Source: an uncultured Collinsella sp. (GTDB lineage Bacteria; Actinomycetota; Coriobacteriia; Coriobacteriales; Coriobacteriaceae). From it: DNA of 5,495 bases. Position 1 is the first letter of the stretch; the number at the start of each line of letters is the position of its first letter. Below are positions 5,031 through 5,495 of the stretch, piece after piece. The translations under genes and the position numbers were made by a program. Under the pieces are notes generated by a model, which ran no database searches, had not been told where the DNA came from, and saw nothing but the letters and a program-made list of their open reading frames with translations. Location of the stretch: NCBI GenBank assembly GCA_958453575.1, contig CAUDYH010000102.1, positions 1 through 5,495 on the forward strand. Reading direction: 5' to 3'.

Positions 5031-5405
5031 ATGAGTGAGCGAAACGCCAATCCGGTAGAGCTCTTTGGTATGCGCGTCGCCCATGTGGGCATTAACGCCG
5101 CCGACCCGGCAGACGCCTTGGAGATTGCGGAGCTGTTCTCGACGATGATGGGCCTGCCCGTCATCGAGACCCCCGTTTCGTACTTTAACGATTCGCTGGT
5201 CGAGATCATGAAGCAGAACGGTCGTGGCACCAAGGGCCACATCGGCTTTGCCGTCAACGACATCGATGCGGCCGAGAAGTGGTTTGCCGAGCGCGGGCTC
5301 GAGGTCAACGAGGAGTCGCGCGCGCTGCTGCCCGACGGTAGCACCAAGCTTGTGTACTTTAAGCGCGAGTTCGCCGGCTTCGCCGTGCATCTGTGCCGCG
5401 AGTAG
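5031..5405 (+). CDS. VOC-family (glyoxalase/dioxygenase fold) protein
   Basis: The 124-residue protein contains the paired beta-alpha-beta-beta-beta modules of the vicinal oxygen chelate superfamily. The first starts at MRVAHVGIN (14-22), the second at KGHIGFAVNDIDAAEKWFAERG (68-89). Likely metal ligands by position are His18, Glu58, His70 and His120; the last is Glu in classical glyoxalase I. Superfamily members include lactoylglutathione lyases, epimerases, ring-cleaving dioxygenases and antibiotic-binding proteins, so the reaction cannot be named. The ribosome site before the ATG at 5031 is weak (TAGGCG), so translation may be coupled to the PTS IIB gene, whose stop is 11 nt away. A start at Met14 (5070) is possible. 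I recall similar domains attached to KDPG/KHG aldolases in some bacteria, which would fit a sugar-acid role, but that is a hint only. Confidence 0.82.
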   Translation: MSERNANPVELFGMRVAHVGINAADPADALEIAELFSTMMGLPVIETPVSYFNDSLVEIMKQNGRGTKGHIGFAVNDIDAAEKWFAERGLEVNEESRALLPDGSTKLVYFKREFAGFAVHLCRE

Positions 5406-5428
5406 CGTACAAGCTGCCATAGCTAACG

Positions 5429-5466
5429 AAAAATGGGGTAAGGCCACGTGGCCTTACCCCATTTTT
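5429..5466. terminator. Perfect palindromic terminator after the IIB-VOC operon
   Basis: Two 19-nt arms (5429-5447 and 5448-5466) are exact inverted copies. The stem core is GGGGTAAGGCC / GGCCTTACCCC around a small ACGT loop, with A5 before and T5 after. With T tracts on both strands it should work in both directions. It begins 24 bp after the VOC stop. The remaining 29 bases of the window show nothing recognisable. Confidence 0.9.
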
Positions 5467-5495
5467 AATGCCGAGAGGGTGACTGACGGGCTGCC

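Overview
The window looks like a chromosomal segment of a high-GC actinobacterium of the Coriobacteriia, most likely Collinsella or a close relative. This rests on the enolase / FtsB-like / exopolyphosphatase gene order, the GC-rich codon use of the core genes and the protein style. It is an inference from gene content, not a database match.

Left part (1-2067, + strand): the last codons of enolase, a strong intrinsic terminator, then an FtsB/DivIC-type septum protein and a Ppx/GppA phosphatase 20 nt apart, probably one operon. Mycobacterium tuberculosis has a DUF501 gene between the equivalents of these two; here it is absent.

Middle part (2084-3828): a convergent, less GC-rich gene for an AAA-type ATPase with a C-terminal DUF4143 (PD-(D/E)xK-like) domain, on the minus strand. 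About 440 bp without a credible protein gene follow, up to the tRNA, and they are full of structure. There are two related palindromes at the ATPase promoter, a 67-bp MITE-like inverted repeat flanked by TCTA direct repeats, and two copies of a roughly 80-bp unit (a tRNA-Leu 3' end plus its terminator) exactly 195 bp apart. A cluster of GC-rich hairpins lies between the two copies. This looks like an insertion or recombination hotspot downstream of a tRNA gene.

Right part (3829-5466): tRNA-Leu(UAA) on the minus strand. Just upstream of it, in the same direction, is a gene for a membrane-anchored helical-repeat (TPR-like) protein. Divergent from that gene is a two-gene + strand unit: a stand-alone galactitol-type PTS IIB protein and a VOC (glyoxalase-fold) protein. 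It is closed by a perfect palindromic terminator. No other PTS component is visible in the window.

No complete new multi-gene system is evident. The most interesting material is the repeat-rich DNA between the ATPase and tRNA-Leu.
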